NCBI RefSeq assembly: GCF_020080835.1
Contig: NC_058164.1
Location: 22,903,510 to 22,967,509, forward strand
Origin: Cotesia glomerata
Taxonomy: Eukaryota; Arthropoda; Insecta; Hymenoptera; Braconidae
DNA: 64,000 nucleotides
Direction: 5' to 3'
A model generated the notes under the pieces. It did no database searches, was not told the origin of the DNA, and saw nothing but the letters and a program-made list of their open reading frames with translations. Both the position numbers and the translations under genes were made by a program. Shown piece after piece: positions 36,905-48,479 of this stretch. The first letter of the stretch is position 1, and the number at the start of each line of letters is the position of its first letter.

Positions 36905-39043
36905 ATGATGATTTTTATCATTATATTAATTTTAATAGTTTTTGTTGTTGGTACAACAGTTACTGTACAGATAATCATACCAGCATTAACCGAGGATTCG
37001 AAGCCAGTACCGAAAGAACAAGAAAAATTGCCAACCCCAGAAGCCAGAACATCAATGGAGCCTGAACCACTTACCGAATACCAAAGCGATTTATATTCAT
37101 CTCAGAATATCCAACAACAACCAGCAAAACCCGGGATCGAATACCAAAGTGATTCATCTGATCCTCAATTAACCATTCAACAACCCATCCCAAGACTATC
37201 AAATACGGATAATTTAGAGAACCAGCTGCTGGCCGAAATGCAAGGTGATGCACCCCAAGCTGAACCTCAAGTTTTCACGGAACTCCAACATAATGTGGAG
37301 CCAAAAGAGGTAGTTCTTTCACGCCTTCAACTTTTCTTGAAAAACATCTACAAGATGCCATCCGAATACCAGGCCGTAGCAGACCAATATATCAATGGCA
37401 TGGAGCAAGTCTACAACGACACCTTCACTCTAGATGACCATCCCAACATGGAAAAGATCACTTCCTTCGGAATAGCTCTTTTGCATCAGTATGCTAACGA
37501 CAATAAGCCAACCTACCTCACAATCGTAGAGCACCTGATTTCTAAGATTAACCAGCAGCTGCCGCACGGAAAAGCCTTAGTCCAGCTCCCAACAAAATGG
37601 AACCAGAAGTACTACTTCTTCTGCGTGAGGTTAACCCGCATGCTGGCCATGTTCGAGATACTCAGCACCAACGAATCTATCAAGACGATTTGCCACCAGA
37701 GAATCTGCCAGATTACTCCCTTTTTGTGGAAATCGCTCGAGTGGGATCACCTGGTGGGCATCCAAAATGCTTGGATAGCTATCCCTCGACTGGTCACCAA
37801 TTTTCTGAACGAACCAAAGACGTATGTCACGGAGACACAACCGAATTACATAAGAAAATTGAAGCAAATTATGAAGGTCCAATTCCTGAAGAATATTGAT
37901 GTAATAAATCTGGATGGAATCTGGATAGAAAAGTCCTGTATCTTTAATGGTGTAGCAACCTACTGGCCCCTGGTCGAGTCCGGAACGTTCTACGCCTCAG
38001 TATTTAGAGGTTTGGGCTTCGAAGCGGACATCGATGATGTCACCCAGAAGATATTAGACAAGATTCTTCATCCTTCGATGGATATCATCCCTCTTGGCCT
38101 TTTTGGACAACAGTCTGATATCAGGATCACTAAGACTCTGAAGACGAATTGGCCAAACTATCAACGGAAGGCTGGACTGGATGTTGGGATCTTCCCAGTC
38201 GCTGGGTTGGGAGTGTTTAAATCTGAGGATTTTGCATTCTGGGTTCGCGTCCAACGCTGGTACACAGCGGGGTACGAATCCGATCAAGTGGATTTCGAAC
38301 TGGCTGGAGGGTGGATTCAGATGAGGAAGCTCTACCTCAAAAGTGTCGAGCAGAGTTATGAAATCATGACCTGGCAGAAGATAAAGATGCAGCCGGGTGT
38401 TATTTCCAATGAAGATGGCAGCGATGACTTTGAATATATGAAGCCACATAGGGAAAAAAAGGCAAATTACCCCATGGATGTAATCTCGCATGTTGGGACA
38501 TTGATGGACGAGGGAAGGCGAGTGTTGTACTGGAAGAACGAGTACAAGTTTAAAAGTCTGTTTGGCGAGAGCAAAATAACGGAGTTTGGAGTGTGCACTG
38601 ACAATGGGTTAGTGATGCGAATGGAAGTGCTAAATAAAACGGACAAGACACTGAAGATTAGGATAAAAGACGACGACGCTCGTGGCATGGAATTTGATTG
38701 CCGATGCTCGGATTCGAATCAAAATTGTAATAATGGGTTTTTGACATTTAGTAAAGATGATACTATTGTTGTCAACTGGAGGCAAGTTTTCAAAAAAGAT
38801 AAAGATGGTCATCCTCAAGAAGTTACTCGGACTACCAAGGGGCACATGACGTTTAAATTTGGAGGCGACGATTATGTGATTGAGTCAAGTGATAATCTCC
38901 ATTTTGTGATCAAAAACTCACATGTGATACTCGCGGGAAGTTTTGAAAAATCTTTGTCGTATATTATTCAGTATGGTTATAAGAATGCAACCATACTATT
39001 CGAATTTAATCCTAAAACACTTATGTATAGAGCTATCAGATAA
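36905..39043 (+). CDS. odv-e66: ODV-E66-like protein, endogenous nudivirus-derived gene
   Basis: A single intronless frame of 712 residues, about the usual length of ODV-E66. Residues 2-27 are one hydrophobic segment (IFIIILILIVFVVGTTVTV), the N-terminal anchor typical of this occlusion-derived-virus envelope protein. Residues about 30-130 are a Pro/Gln/Glu-rich linker. From about 140 on it is a large domain of the polysaccharide lyase family 8 type: a helical part (LFLKNIYKMP, ALLHQYANDNKP, RLTRMLAMFEIL, WIAIPRLV) and a beta-rich C-terminal half. Some baculovirus members degrade hyaluronan and chondroitin. In bracovirus-carrying wasps, homologues are dispersed in the genome and expressed in the ovary during particle production. 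The frame is intact with no stop or frameshift, and GC is higher than the flanks, which argues for maintained function. The segment DGIWIEKSC lacks an obvious His where PL8 enzymes usually have one, so catalysis is uncertain. AATAATAATAAATG near 39146 may be the polyadenylation signal. Confidence 0.88.
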   Translation: MMIFIIILILIVFVVGTTVTVQIIIPALTEDSKPVPKEQEKLPTPEARTSMEPEPLTEYQSDLYSSQNIQQQPAKPGIEYQSDSSDPQLTIQQPIPRLSNTDNLENQLLAEMQGDAPQAEPQVFTELQHNVEPKEVVLSRLQLFLKNIYKMPSEYQAVADQYINGMEQVYNDTFTLDDHPNMEKITSFGIALLHQYANDNKPTYLTIVEHLISKINQQLPHGKALVQLPTKWNQKYYFFCVRLTRMLAMFEILSTNESIKTICHQRICQITPFLWKSLEWDHLVGIQNAWIAIPRLVTNFLNEPKTYVTETQPNYIRKLKQIMKVQFLKNIDVINLDGIWIEKSCIFNGVATYWPLVESGTFYASVFRGLGFEADIDDVTQKILDKILHPSMDIIPLGLFGQQSDIRITKTLKTNWPNYQRKAGLDVGIFPVAGLGVFKSEDFAFWVRVQRWYTAGYESDQVDFELAGGWIQMRKLYLKSVEQSYEIMTWQKIKMQPGVISNEDGSDDFEYMKPHREKKANYPMDVISHVGTLMDEGRRVLYWKNEYKFKSLFGESKITEFGVCTDNGLVMRMEVLNKTDKTLKIRIKDDDARGMEFDCRCSDSNQNCNNGFLTFSKDDTIVVNWRQVFKKDKDGHPQEVTRTTKGHMTFKFGGDDYVIESSDNLHFVIKNSHVILAGSFEKSLSYIIQYGYKNATILFEFNPKTLMYRAIR

Positions 39044-41345
39044 GTTCATTGATATATTTATAATTTATGGATAAAAGCTCCCATTTTTCTAAATTCTGCA
39101 CTCTTATTATCTACTAGTAATATACTTTTACTTTAAACACTTAAATAATAATAAATGAATATTGTAAAATTGAATATATGCTTGTTAAGCAGTTTCCGGA
39201 TCTCTTAACAGAACAATTTGTTTGAAAAATGAAAAAAAAAAAAATCCTTGCCCAAGGCTCGATCCTAGATTCTCTGGAGTATTTAAAGAGTGCTTTACTC
39301 TTCAGCCAAGTCAAATCTCTAATGTAATTCCAAATTACACGGGGAAAATTCTAAAATACTCAGATCGACTCTCCAAATTCAGAAAAAGTATTATTGAATG
39401 AAAATTTTAAAAAATTACTATAATTCTTGATCAAAATAAAATTTTCTAATAACTATATTTCCGTATTACTATTGATGTATTGAGTTTTCTTACGTTTATA
39501 ATTAGACTTTTTAATTAAGTATTTTTAATGTCGATCAAATATTCGAATGAGTATTGCATTTACTAATTTAATTCGATAATAAATAACCTGCTTAGTATTT
39601 TAAAATCAAGAGTTCAAGCAGGTCTTGTTAATCTCACAGTTACACGGAAATAAGTACTCAGAGTAGTAATTATAATCATAATAATAAGCGTTCAAACAAG
39701 TGATTACTTTTAAAATTCTGGACTCTACTTTTACTTCTAAGAATCTTTTAAATAAATTTAATTATTAATTATTAGCATAGTGACTAATGAAAAATTTTTA
39801 GGACGCACTGTAAATATATAAAATAATTATTTAATTTATACACGTAAATACCATGTAATTGTTACTTTTACAATAATTGTAGATAGTAGTAACATTTAAA
39901 TGCACTTGATAATAAATAAAAGCTATGAAATTAAATACCGTTCTTTGTTGAGTTTTTGTCGATTCTAATCAAGAGAATTAATTGACTGACATTATTCGAA
40001 TTGTAACAATACACTTTTAACAGGACAACTGATTTGAAAAATAATCGGTGAAGAATTTACCGGAAAAACAAAATAATCCGATTTTATTTATTTATTTTAT
40101 GCTGGTCATATCAAATACAGAAGTGGCGCAGAGATTAATCACGCGTGTCTCTAAAATATAACACCCGGTGTCGCTTGATAATATTGATAAATAAAAATCT
40201 TTCTTCAACATTTGAAACTCTGGGTCACTTTAAAAATAAATTATTTCCTCGAATTACTTTTGGACTATCAAGTGAGAAAAAATATTTAAAATGTCGTGGT
40301 GATATTAATAAATTATATTATATGGAAAAGAACAAAATATTTAAGACGTGGCATAATAAATTAATAAATGCAGGTGACATTAACATACATCTGACAAATG
40401 ATAAATAAAAATAAAAAAAGTAACCTAAACTGTGCGAAGTACTTTTTATAAATTTGTTCATTTCAATGCCGTAATTTTTTGCAATCTTAGTACACTTTCA
40501 ATATATTTTTACAGTAATTTCATAATTCGGAACATCTTGATAATAGAAATATTTAAATCTTTTAAAATAGCTATTAAACATTCTAGTCGAAAAATAAATA
40601 ATCAAGAACTCTGAAAACAATTTTTTTCAGTCGTTTGAAAAGATTTCCGAAAATTTGTACTATTATTTTTTTCAAAAACTGTTCCGTGTATAATTATAAA
40701 ATATTTTCATCCCGATCACAAATCCAATCAACTAGTCGTCGATTAGCCGCAAAACAATAGCCCGAAAAAACGAAAGAATTATTTTCTCCGAGGAATGACA
40801 ATTTTTAAGTTTTTCTTGAGTCAGAGGCCTCAGAAATAAGACAACGAAACAAGTTTGTTCAAACAAACCGCGGCAATTCCTGTCCAGCGATGTGAAACTT
40901 GCTCGAATAAGAATAAAAATAAAAAAATAAAAAAAAACAGCTAACCAAAACTTCACTCGTTAGTTTGATTTCTCAGCAGTTTGTTATTTCCAAGATTCGT
41001 TATTAAAAACAATTTATTGGAATTCCTTGGACATAAATACTATTTTTTTTTGTTTTCGGATTGTTCGTTAACTCCCGAGCATTCTACTTTATTTAATATT
41101 TTTTTTCATTGATTTATTTATCATCTTTTTTCAATCAGTTCTCAGAACTCACTGCCATACCACTGTTTGGACGCAGTTAATTTTGTATTCAACAAAATTA
41201 TTTACAGGTAGTAACTCACACGTTTTAACAGGGTGTTAAGATCACTATTTAAGATACATTAAAAAACGGCTAAGGACTTAGATTTACTCTTTTTTTTCTC
41301 ACCATTATTATTATTACTTATTATTTTTTTTTTGTATTTCTTATC
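39044..41345. other. AT-rich intergenic stretch
   Basis: Downstream of the ODV-E66-like gene. Short frames exist (for example near 40145-40408) but with AT-driven composition and no family resemblance. I see nothing else I can support. Confidence 0.45.
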
Positions 41346-42900
41346 TTAACGTTATTGAGTAAGAAGTGCATGAGATATTTGTTGTTCCTGCTATTCTTAA
41401 TTTTAGGATTTATTGATGTTGTTCAGTAGGTTGTTATTAAAAAAATTTGATTTATTTTTGAATACAGTTGACTAGATAGAAATTTATTTGGGGAGTGAAT
41501 ATATTATTTAAATGGAATAATAAATTAATTATTGATTAATTTAATAAAAATAAGTGAAAAACAGCAATTTAATAAATCCCTGGGGTACTTTTGGTTGTTT
41601 ATATTTATATATAATCCGAGATATAAAAGGATAATGCGAGACACTAGTGACATGATGGAAGACGCCATGTCAGAGGTAACATTTTTGTTTATATTTATTT
41701 ATTTTTTATTATTTTATTAGTTTTTTATCGAAGGAAGTTTTAAGTGCACGGGAAAATTTTAATTTACCGATGATTTTTTTTTGAACGATTTTTCATCTTG
41801 TATTTGGTTGGTCTGATAAATAGATTATATTGAAGGGAATATTTGTGTCAATAGCAATTTGCAGTGATTAATTATTTATGGATTTAATAAATTAAAAAAA
41901 TGTCAATTTATTTTTATGGAGTCACAAAAAATTTAGAAAAATTAATCAAAAACAAGTTTCTAGTTGACTTTTTTATAGTTTTTTGCAAAAATTTTTTAGA
42001 TTGGATATCTAGTTTTTTTATTTTTTAAGTGTTCATATTATTATATTTCTCTAAAATAAAATAGTTTTGTTATAACTATAGGAATATATTATTTGAATAG
42101 AATGATTAATAAATTATTGATGAATTTAATAAAAATAAGTGGAACACAGCAATTTGATAAATCCCTGGGGTATTTTTGGTAATTAATGCCCAAAAATGGT
42201 TCTCTGATTATTTTTCTACGATCCGTCGACCAAAAAAATGATCCCCGGTAATTAAAAAGATAATAACCGCGGGTGTTTGCAGCTCCAAATAACCGGAAAG
42301 TCGTTTATTATTTGAAAAGTATTATTAAAAGTTTATTTTATTCGTCCGGTGGGGTGACTGCTAAAGCAAAAATGAATTAAGACAACTCGGATAAATAACC
42401 GGGACAAATAATCGAGTCTGTGATAATTAAAAGCTAAATAATATTTAAAATCGGTGATCGAGACTCAACTTAGGTGGTTTAAATAAAATTACCAGAGCTT
42501 GTTGCGCTCTCCAAAGGCATTTAATCCATCGAGTATTTTTATTTATTACAATCATCGAAATAACATTCCTCGGGATAATTATTTATCTTCGGTTGTCGAT
42601 CAAACAACCCCATTTAAATAATAACTGACAAGTATCTGCCTTTTTTATTTTATTTACTGCTGAGCTACGTCCATAAAACTTTCGTTCCCACTTTTCTCCT
42701 GCCCTCAACATTGTTTAACAAATATCTAAATAAACATTAGAGTCCAGCTGGAAATTCTATCAACACATAAATTTTAAAAATTCTCTAGTTAAAGGCATTA
42801 TTAAATTACACCGACAAATCCCGAAGATTTTATTTAAGAAATCCACGCTGTCTATTAAGTCACGCTTCTAACTCTCATTTTTATAAATTACCACGCTGAA
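41346..42900 (+). repeat. Triplicated segment, copy 3
   Basis: Collinear with 25852-27450 on the same strand and with 3690-4790 inverted. It starts at AAGAAGTGCATGAGATATTTG and ends at ATTACCACGCTGAATTAG. It contains a decayed version of the exon-like island (about 41625-41675; the frame reads RDTSDMMEDAMSE). A palindromic element (42916-43174) lies at its right border. Confidence 0.75.
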
Positions 42901-42915
42901 TTAGAAATAGTACTG

Positions 42916-43174
42916 CACTGATAAAAAATTTGACTTGACTCAAGAGCGAAACTCTTGAGCCAAGAATTCCATTTTGAAGAAAATGATGTTCTTGAGTCAA
43001 GAGAATAAATTCTTGAGCTAAGAAATTATTTTTTATCTAAGAAAATTTTCTTGAGTCAAGAATTTATTCTCTTGACTCAAGAAAATCATTTTCTTCAAAA
43101 TGGATAATAAATTAATTAAAATTTTCTTGGTTCAAGAGTTTGGCTCTTGAGTCATGTCAATTTATTTATCAGTG
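42916..43174. mobile_element. CACTGATAAA palindromic MITE (259 bp)
   Basis: CACTGATAAAAAATTTGAC on the left and TTTATTTATCAGTG on the right are inverted, and nearly the whole length folds on itself through GACTCAAGAG, TTGAGTCAAGAG and ATTTTGAAGAAAATGAT words. It lies directly at the right border of triplicated-segment copy 3. Confidence 0.8.
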
Positions 43175-43740
43175 TGCGTAATTATACTTATAGTTCTCGA
43201 TGAAATTATTAGATTTCAGTGTAACACCAAAACTCGTCGACGTGTTAATAAGTCAAAATTTGCAGATGATTCAACGTCAAAAATTTGAAGTCTCTACACC
43301 CGCAAAGGCTTCCTCGTGCCCGGATACTCTCTTTCTCTCTCATAAAAAGAAGTAGAAGAAAAATAAAACAGGGATAAGATGCAGAGGCTGAAAGGAGCAA
43401 AAAGAAACAAAATAAAAAGAATAAGAATAAATATCAGGTGTCTGGCCGGCCCTGAAATCACTGATCAGAAGTCCAAAGCTCTTTGTTGCTGCGCCACCTT
43501 CTCTTCTCGCCTCCGGGTACTATGCATACCCGGACCTCCTCGGCATCAGTCCCGTTTTCTTTCGTTTACCGGTGTCCTTTTTTAACTCGAAATTAAACGA
43601 AAAAAAACTACTTCGTTCCTGCTAATGAGTTTTTCGGATTCCTTTGCGATTTTCATGGGCCGTTCTTTTATATATTGTGGATTCTTTGCAGTTTAGTGGA
43701 TTATTTACTGACATTTAGGCTGTTAAATTCTTGAGTGGAT
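43175..43740. other. GC-richer non-coding patch
   Basis: At 43280-43600 the base composition is clearly richer in GC, with CCGGGTACTATGCATACCCGG forming an almost perfect palindrome near 43517. It could be a promoter or untranslated exon, but no frame or splice pair supports a gene. Confidence 0.3.
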
Positions 43741-44076
43741 TATATCTGAGACATTATCTAGATATTTGTTAGAGCGCTCTCTAGTGTGCGCGTCATCAAC
43801 CCCCAGAATAGGTTAGAGCGAATTTAAGGGAAAGAGTTTTAACTATGGAGAATTTTAACTCAAGCTATGGAAATTTTCGGGTAAGATTTTTATTAAGAGA
43901 TAAGATTATCAATTTAAAGGGTTTTGTTGATTAACTGAATTTAAAAGTGTGATCCAGCGGAGAATATTCAAAATTAACTGGTTAAATTTTTAACGAAAAC
44001 TACGAATTTTAGTTTTTATGTAAAAAAAAAGAATACTTATGATGAATAAGTCGGTGGGTGGAAAATTCAACCGCTT

Positions 44077-45082
44077 CCCAGGGAAAAAGGTTTAGATCTA
44101 ACCAGATATAATTATATCTGGTCAGATCTAATTATATCTGGTCAGATCTATTTATATCTGATCAGATATGGGATTGGAGACATAATCAGATCTAGTCATA
44201 TCTGATCAGATCTAAACAGATATAACTATATCTGAGTTGAAAAATTCATCAGACATGATCAGATCTGGTCATGTCTGATCAGATCTAAACAGATATAACT
44301 ATATCTGAGTAGAAAAATACATCAGACATGATCAGATCTAGTCATACCTGATCAGATCTAAGCAGATATAACTATATCTGAGTTGATAAATACATTAGAC
44401 ATGATCAGATCTAGTCATATCTGATCAGATCTAAACAGATATAACTCTATCTGGGTTGAAAAATACATCAGACTTAGAAAGATTTTATTATATCTGGCCA
44501 GATATAACTATATTTGTTAACTATTAATAAATACTGATAATCTATTTTAATAAATATACTTTCCTCCCAAATAAATATTTATTGAATGTTAAAAAATATT
44601 TATTAGAATTTAATAAATTAAATAATTGTCTTCGAATAAATTAATTTGTTAATAGGTAATAAATCTTTCTATCAGCGTATATTGATAATTAATAATTTGC
44701 AAATTTGATAAAAAACTTTGTTCATTACGCATCGACCATGGACACGATTCACATTACTTGTAGTTATTACAAACACTACTCTTCAAGTAAGCCTCGTAGG
44801 TAAACAGGTAATGAATTAGTCTTTCAAGCGTCAGGTCCCAGGTTCGGTTCCCGCGCGCGCTGACTTTTTTTTATGGAAATAATTCTATATAATTATATAG
44901 GGCCATTTTTCGTATATAATTATGTATGAGTATATATAATTATATATAATCTTTTTTACCCGGGCAATTTAAAGATCTGACCAGATCTGATTATATCTGG
45001 CCAGATCTTATCAGATAGAGACAATTTAAAGATCTGGCCAGATCTGTTTATATATGGCCAGATCTAATCCGTTTTTCCCGGG
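44077..45082. mobile_element. CCCAGGG/CCCGGG-ended element with 73-bp repeats and a tRNA-like module
   Basis: The ends CCCAGGGAAAAAGG and CCGTTTTTCCCGGG are inverted repeats. The left half has four direct repeats of exactly 73 bp spacing (AGATCTAGTCAT at 44188, 44261, 44334, 44407), built from CAGATATAACTATATCTG palindromes. The right half (about 44715-44930) carries a tRNA-like stretch ending in GGTTCGGTTCCCGCGCGCGC. The inverted paralogue near 58306 lacks the element, which gives the empty site, with TT possibly duplicated at the flanks. It is related to 53194-54306. Confidence 0.8.
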
Positions 45083-45287
45083 TTGAGGAAAAAAAGGGAT
45101 AAAAATTGGACAATGAGATTAGAGGTTTTTTTGATCCGCGAGGAATCTTTCGAACAATTACAATCGCCAGTGGTTTGATAAAATTTTTCGATAAATAGTT
45201 TTGAGATGAATAAATAAAAGTGGAATCAATGGGAAGAGTTCTGTACTGAGGAGTAGGCGAAGTTGTAACTCTGTTTTATTTTTATAG

Positions 45288-45469
45288 AGCCCGTGATTAT
45301 AAAGTTTACGGGAATGTGCCGACATTTATGTGTCACAAGTACGGAATGTACTTCAATGATCTGGATAAATTCGGAATCATCCAGAATACCGATGACCAAT
45401 TTCGCGGGGGAAAAATAGCAATACTTTACGATCCTGGAATGTTTCCCGCGTTGATAAAAAATCCCAACG
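45288..45469 (+). pseudogene. Isolated hyaluronidase exon (truncated inverted copy)
   Basis: A 182-nt exon with intact acceptor (ATTTTTATAG) and donor (AACG|GTGAGT), the same length and phase as 58088-57907. It encodes the N-terminal part of the GH56 barrel (NVPTFMCHKYGMYF, ILYDPGMFPALIKNP). The downstream exons are absent: homology ends in the next intron at about 45815 and unrelated DNA follows. The Trp of the conserved YWNVPTF motif is Gly here (TAC GGG). I therefore call it a fragment of a duplicated hyaluronidase gene, not a working gene. Confidence 0.85.
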
Positions 45470-45829
45470 GTGAGTCGTAACTCAGTAAATAAAACTTTAT
45501 TTTTCATCATTCTTCTCGTCCTCCGGAAAATTTTTCAAAAATTTTCCATGGGCTCCTTAAATTGTCGGGATATATCTATTTTCAATTCTAATTTCTTCTC
45601 AATTCTTCAATTGTCCAACCGATCATTTTCCTTATAAAAATCCCCACGTATAAAATAAGATATTCCCTTTTTTCTCTAATTCTAAATTGACTGCGCCATC
45701 AAATTCTGCAACGCCCTCTTCTGCAAGCGTCTTCAACCTCAACATCCGACAAAAGGCCCTCTGTCGCCCGCGTCTTCAACTAACTCAGAACCAACTTCTA
45801 TTCAATACTCAAAAAGTTAACAAATTATG

Positions 45830-46526
45830 TTGTAATAATAATGAATTAATCTGATCAGAATAATAAATTAATAAAAATTTATTTTTTCTACGACGCTTAC
45901 AAAAAAATTGTGGTTAGTTCAAATATATTGATATACGCTAACACACATGTGTAGTATAAATCGTAAGAGGTCTTGTAGCCTGGATCACCTTCGTTCAAGT
46001 CTTTTCCCACTTTATAAGTCAACTCTTACTACATTTGTGTAACACCTTCCTTCTTCTCCCCAGGTCACCGCATGCCTACGTCCTCTTCTAACCTAGCACT
46101 CGTATCACTCACTCACAGAGTCACACACGCTTACATAAAGGCATTTATTATAATTAGCATTATAATTTTTCTCCGGGCGAGTGAAGGGAGACATCAATAC
46201 TGAGTAAACAATTTTTTATAAACAAATAAAATCCGTTTACTATAAAATAACTTACTGAATAATGATACACATTAATTCAAAATTAAAAAAAAAATATTTA
46301 ATTCTAAGGTATCAGAAACTTAAATTTTGTGGGTAAACTAGTAGTAGCCTTGATACGGAAGACACGAAAAAAAAAAAAAAAAACAAACCGCCGACGGCCG
46401 AACAAGAGATGACCGAAAACAGGCTGGACGTGTGGCGCCATTTCACCTTTTTTTTTTATTCTCATTAGTTTTTTATCCTTACACTCTACTCCCTCAACCT
46501 CATATTACCTCGTATTACTTATCTCG

Positions 46527-46564
<38 letters not shown>

Positions 46565-47230
46565 ATGAATAAATAAATAAATAAATATATATTTGAAGAT
46601 TTCGATGACACTAATTTTCCACTTCCTCGCTCGAGGAAATTATAATTTTAAAAAATGTAACACTCGAAAAAATTTTAAATGTCGGGTCGGCTTAACGTGG
46701 CGCCATACATTTAAAATACTTTTTTTTACCCGACAAACTCTTACTCACTCCATTCTCTTGTAACTCACCACTATATTCTTTTGGTTTAGCTTACCGACAA
46801 CGCCCCCTGTTATTTTTTTATTTGCTTTTGTTTCTCCACCTTACTAATTTCTTGCTTATATAAAAAGACACTGGGATACCTGTAGAGCTTTTTTTTTTTT
46901 TTTTTCAACCGGAAAAAGAGACACTATCCTTTTTTTTAATAATTTTAATTTGTCGAAAATATATTAAAACACGTCATTAATTTTTTTTAGAAGCTATTAT
47001 CATAAATCTTTTTTTTTATGCAGCTTAACGTCGAGTAATTTTACAAGGAATTTTTTTTTTAGTTACCGCTGAATTTAAAATGTTTATCGCATTGACTCCG
47101 AGTTAATGCAGCTCAAAATTTTTTATAATATCCGTTTATTTTTATTATTATTCAGCGTCCCGAAAATTTTTTACTACATTGAAGCCCAAAATCAATGCAG
47201 TAATTTTAATTTTTTACACTGCAATCTTTA
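45830..47230. other. Non-coding stretch with homopolymer tracts
   Basis: Holds a poly-A tract of about 33 bases near 46526-46559 and others near 46370 and 46890. From about 47050 on, TGCATTGACTYYCAAAATCAATGCAG-like phrases appear, part of a degenerate family also seen at 48140-48480 and 54410-54800. No gene seen. Confidence 0.45.
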
Positions 47231-47231
47231 A

Positions 47232-48133
47232 GGGGCACAACCAGTGTGAAATTTTCAAAAAATCGATTTTTTTTTTCATATTTCGATAGGTTATACCTTA
47301 AAAAATAACATATTAGAATTTCAAATCGATATCTCAAATAGTTTGTGAATTACAGTCATTTAAAGAGTAGCCGCTCGGCAGGTAGAATAGGATCATTTTA
47401 TCTTTAAACGCGTTTTTCTCGACACAGCATTTTTCGAATTTGCTAGAGTGATTACTCGAAGACAAATGATCCGATCACTACCAAATTTTTTCTGCATGTT
47501 CTGTAGATAGTCCTCCATACGATGACCCTCCAGTTTTTTGATCTGATCAAAAATCGAATTTTAGCAGGCGATTAACGACCAAAATTTTGGATAAAATTCA
47601 ACTTTTTTTTTTAAAAACGCCGCCGTTTTGTCAATTTTTGATATTTTTTTTAGACCGTGGATTATCGTACGGACAATATCTTCTAGTTTAACGAGAATTT
47701 TTTTTTTTTGGTTTTATCCACGGAGAAGGCCGAAATCACTCCAGCAGTGGAGGATCTTTTTTTTAGCGCTGTCGGAGATCGCGTGTAACTCGGAAAATAT
47801 TTAATTCTTTTCTTCAAAAATTTTACTGTATATTCTTAAAATATGTATTAATATTTTACCCTTAATATACCCTTAAAATTTTAAAACGATTCATACAGGA
47901 GTTTTTTTTATTTTAATTCCTAAAAACCGCCTTTTTTTTAGGCCATCACATAGTAAAAAATTTTGCGTCAAAAAATTTTGTGTTAAAAATTTTTATATTA
48001 AATATTTAACACTTTTTTGTGTTAATTTAACACAATAAATGTTCAATTTACACATAAAAGTGTTAAACATTTAACACAAAATTTTTTGACGCAATGACGC
48101 AAAATTTTTTACTGTGCACTCTGGTTGTGCCCC
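47232..48133. mobile_element. 902-bp element with TTAA target duplication
   Basis: GGGGCACAACCAGTGTG at the left end is inverted as CACTCTGGTTGTGCCCC at the right end, and TTAA flanks both sides (47228-47231 and 48134-48137). TTAA duplication is typical of piggyBac-type elements. No transposase frame remains. A palindrome of about 160 bp (about 47955-48112, TTTTGCGTCAAAAAATTTTG and its complement) lies inside near the right end. A neighbouring direct repeat (about 48240-48290) preserves the uninterrupted host sequence. Confidence 0.8.
47955..48112. mobile_element. Palindrome nested in the TTAA element
   Basis: AGTAAAAAATTTTGCGTCAA on the left pairs with the closing GACGCAAAATTTTTTACT on the right, with TTTAACACTTTTTTGTGTTA words pairing inward. 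It looks like a second small foldback inserted into the larger element. Confidence 0.65.
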
Positions 48134-48479
48134 TTAACTTAGTATTCATAATTTTTACAAATTACATTGATTTTTAATTTTTTATACAATATATATTTTA
48201 CTACATTGACGCTTAAAATCAATGCAGCAAATTTAAATGTTTTACATTGAAATTTTTCAACGCAGTATTCATAATTTTTACAAATTACATTGATTATCAA
48301 TTTTTACGATGTTTATTTTAACTGCATTGGCTCTCAAAATCAATATAGTGATTTTTTTATTTTCCGAAGAATATAAAAGTGTTTATTAGTTAATTTTTTG
48401 AAAAGGTTTTCCCTATCAATTGCCATATTTTTAGTGCATTGATAATGCAGTTACCAAAAAACTATTTTTTCTGTAACTT

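Larger units (their letters stand above)
43750..45815 (+). repeat. Inverted duplicate of the hyaluronidase gene 5' region
   Basis: Matches the complement of about 57590-58620: AGAGCGCTCTCTAGTGTGCG, ATGGAGAATTTTAACTCAAG, GATGAATAAGTCGG, the exon at 45288-45469, and the intron end with GGCCCTCTGTCGCCCGCGTC. The match stops inside the intron that follows the exon. A 1-kb element (44077-45082) interrupts this copy only. Confidence 0.85.

Noticed and set aside
40115..40180. tRNA A-box-like GTGGCGCAGAGATTAA
   Set aside because: No B box or T-arm follows at the right distance.
43838..43880. ATG followed by a good donor (CGG|GTAAGA) upstream of the hyaluronidase fragment, proposed as its first exon
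   Set aside because: It encodes no signal peptide, and the equivalent sequence in gene H2 would create a stop at the junction.
45226..45510. Minus-strand 94-codon frame
   Set aside because: Antisense shadow of the plus-strand hyaluronidase exon at 45288-45469.
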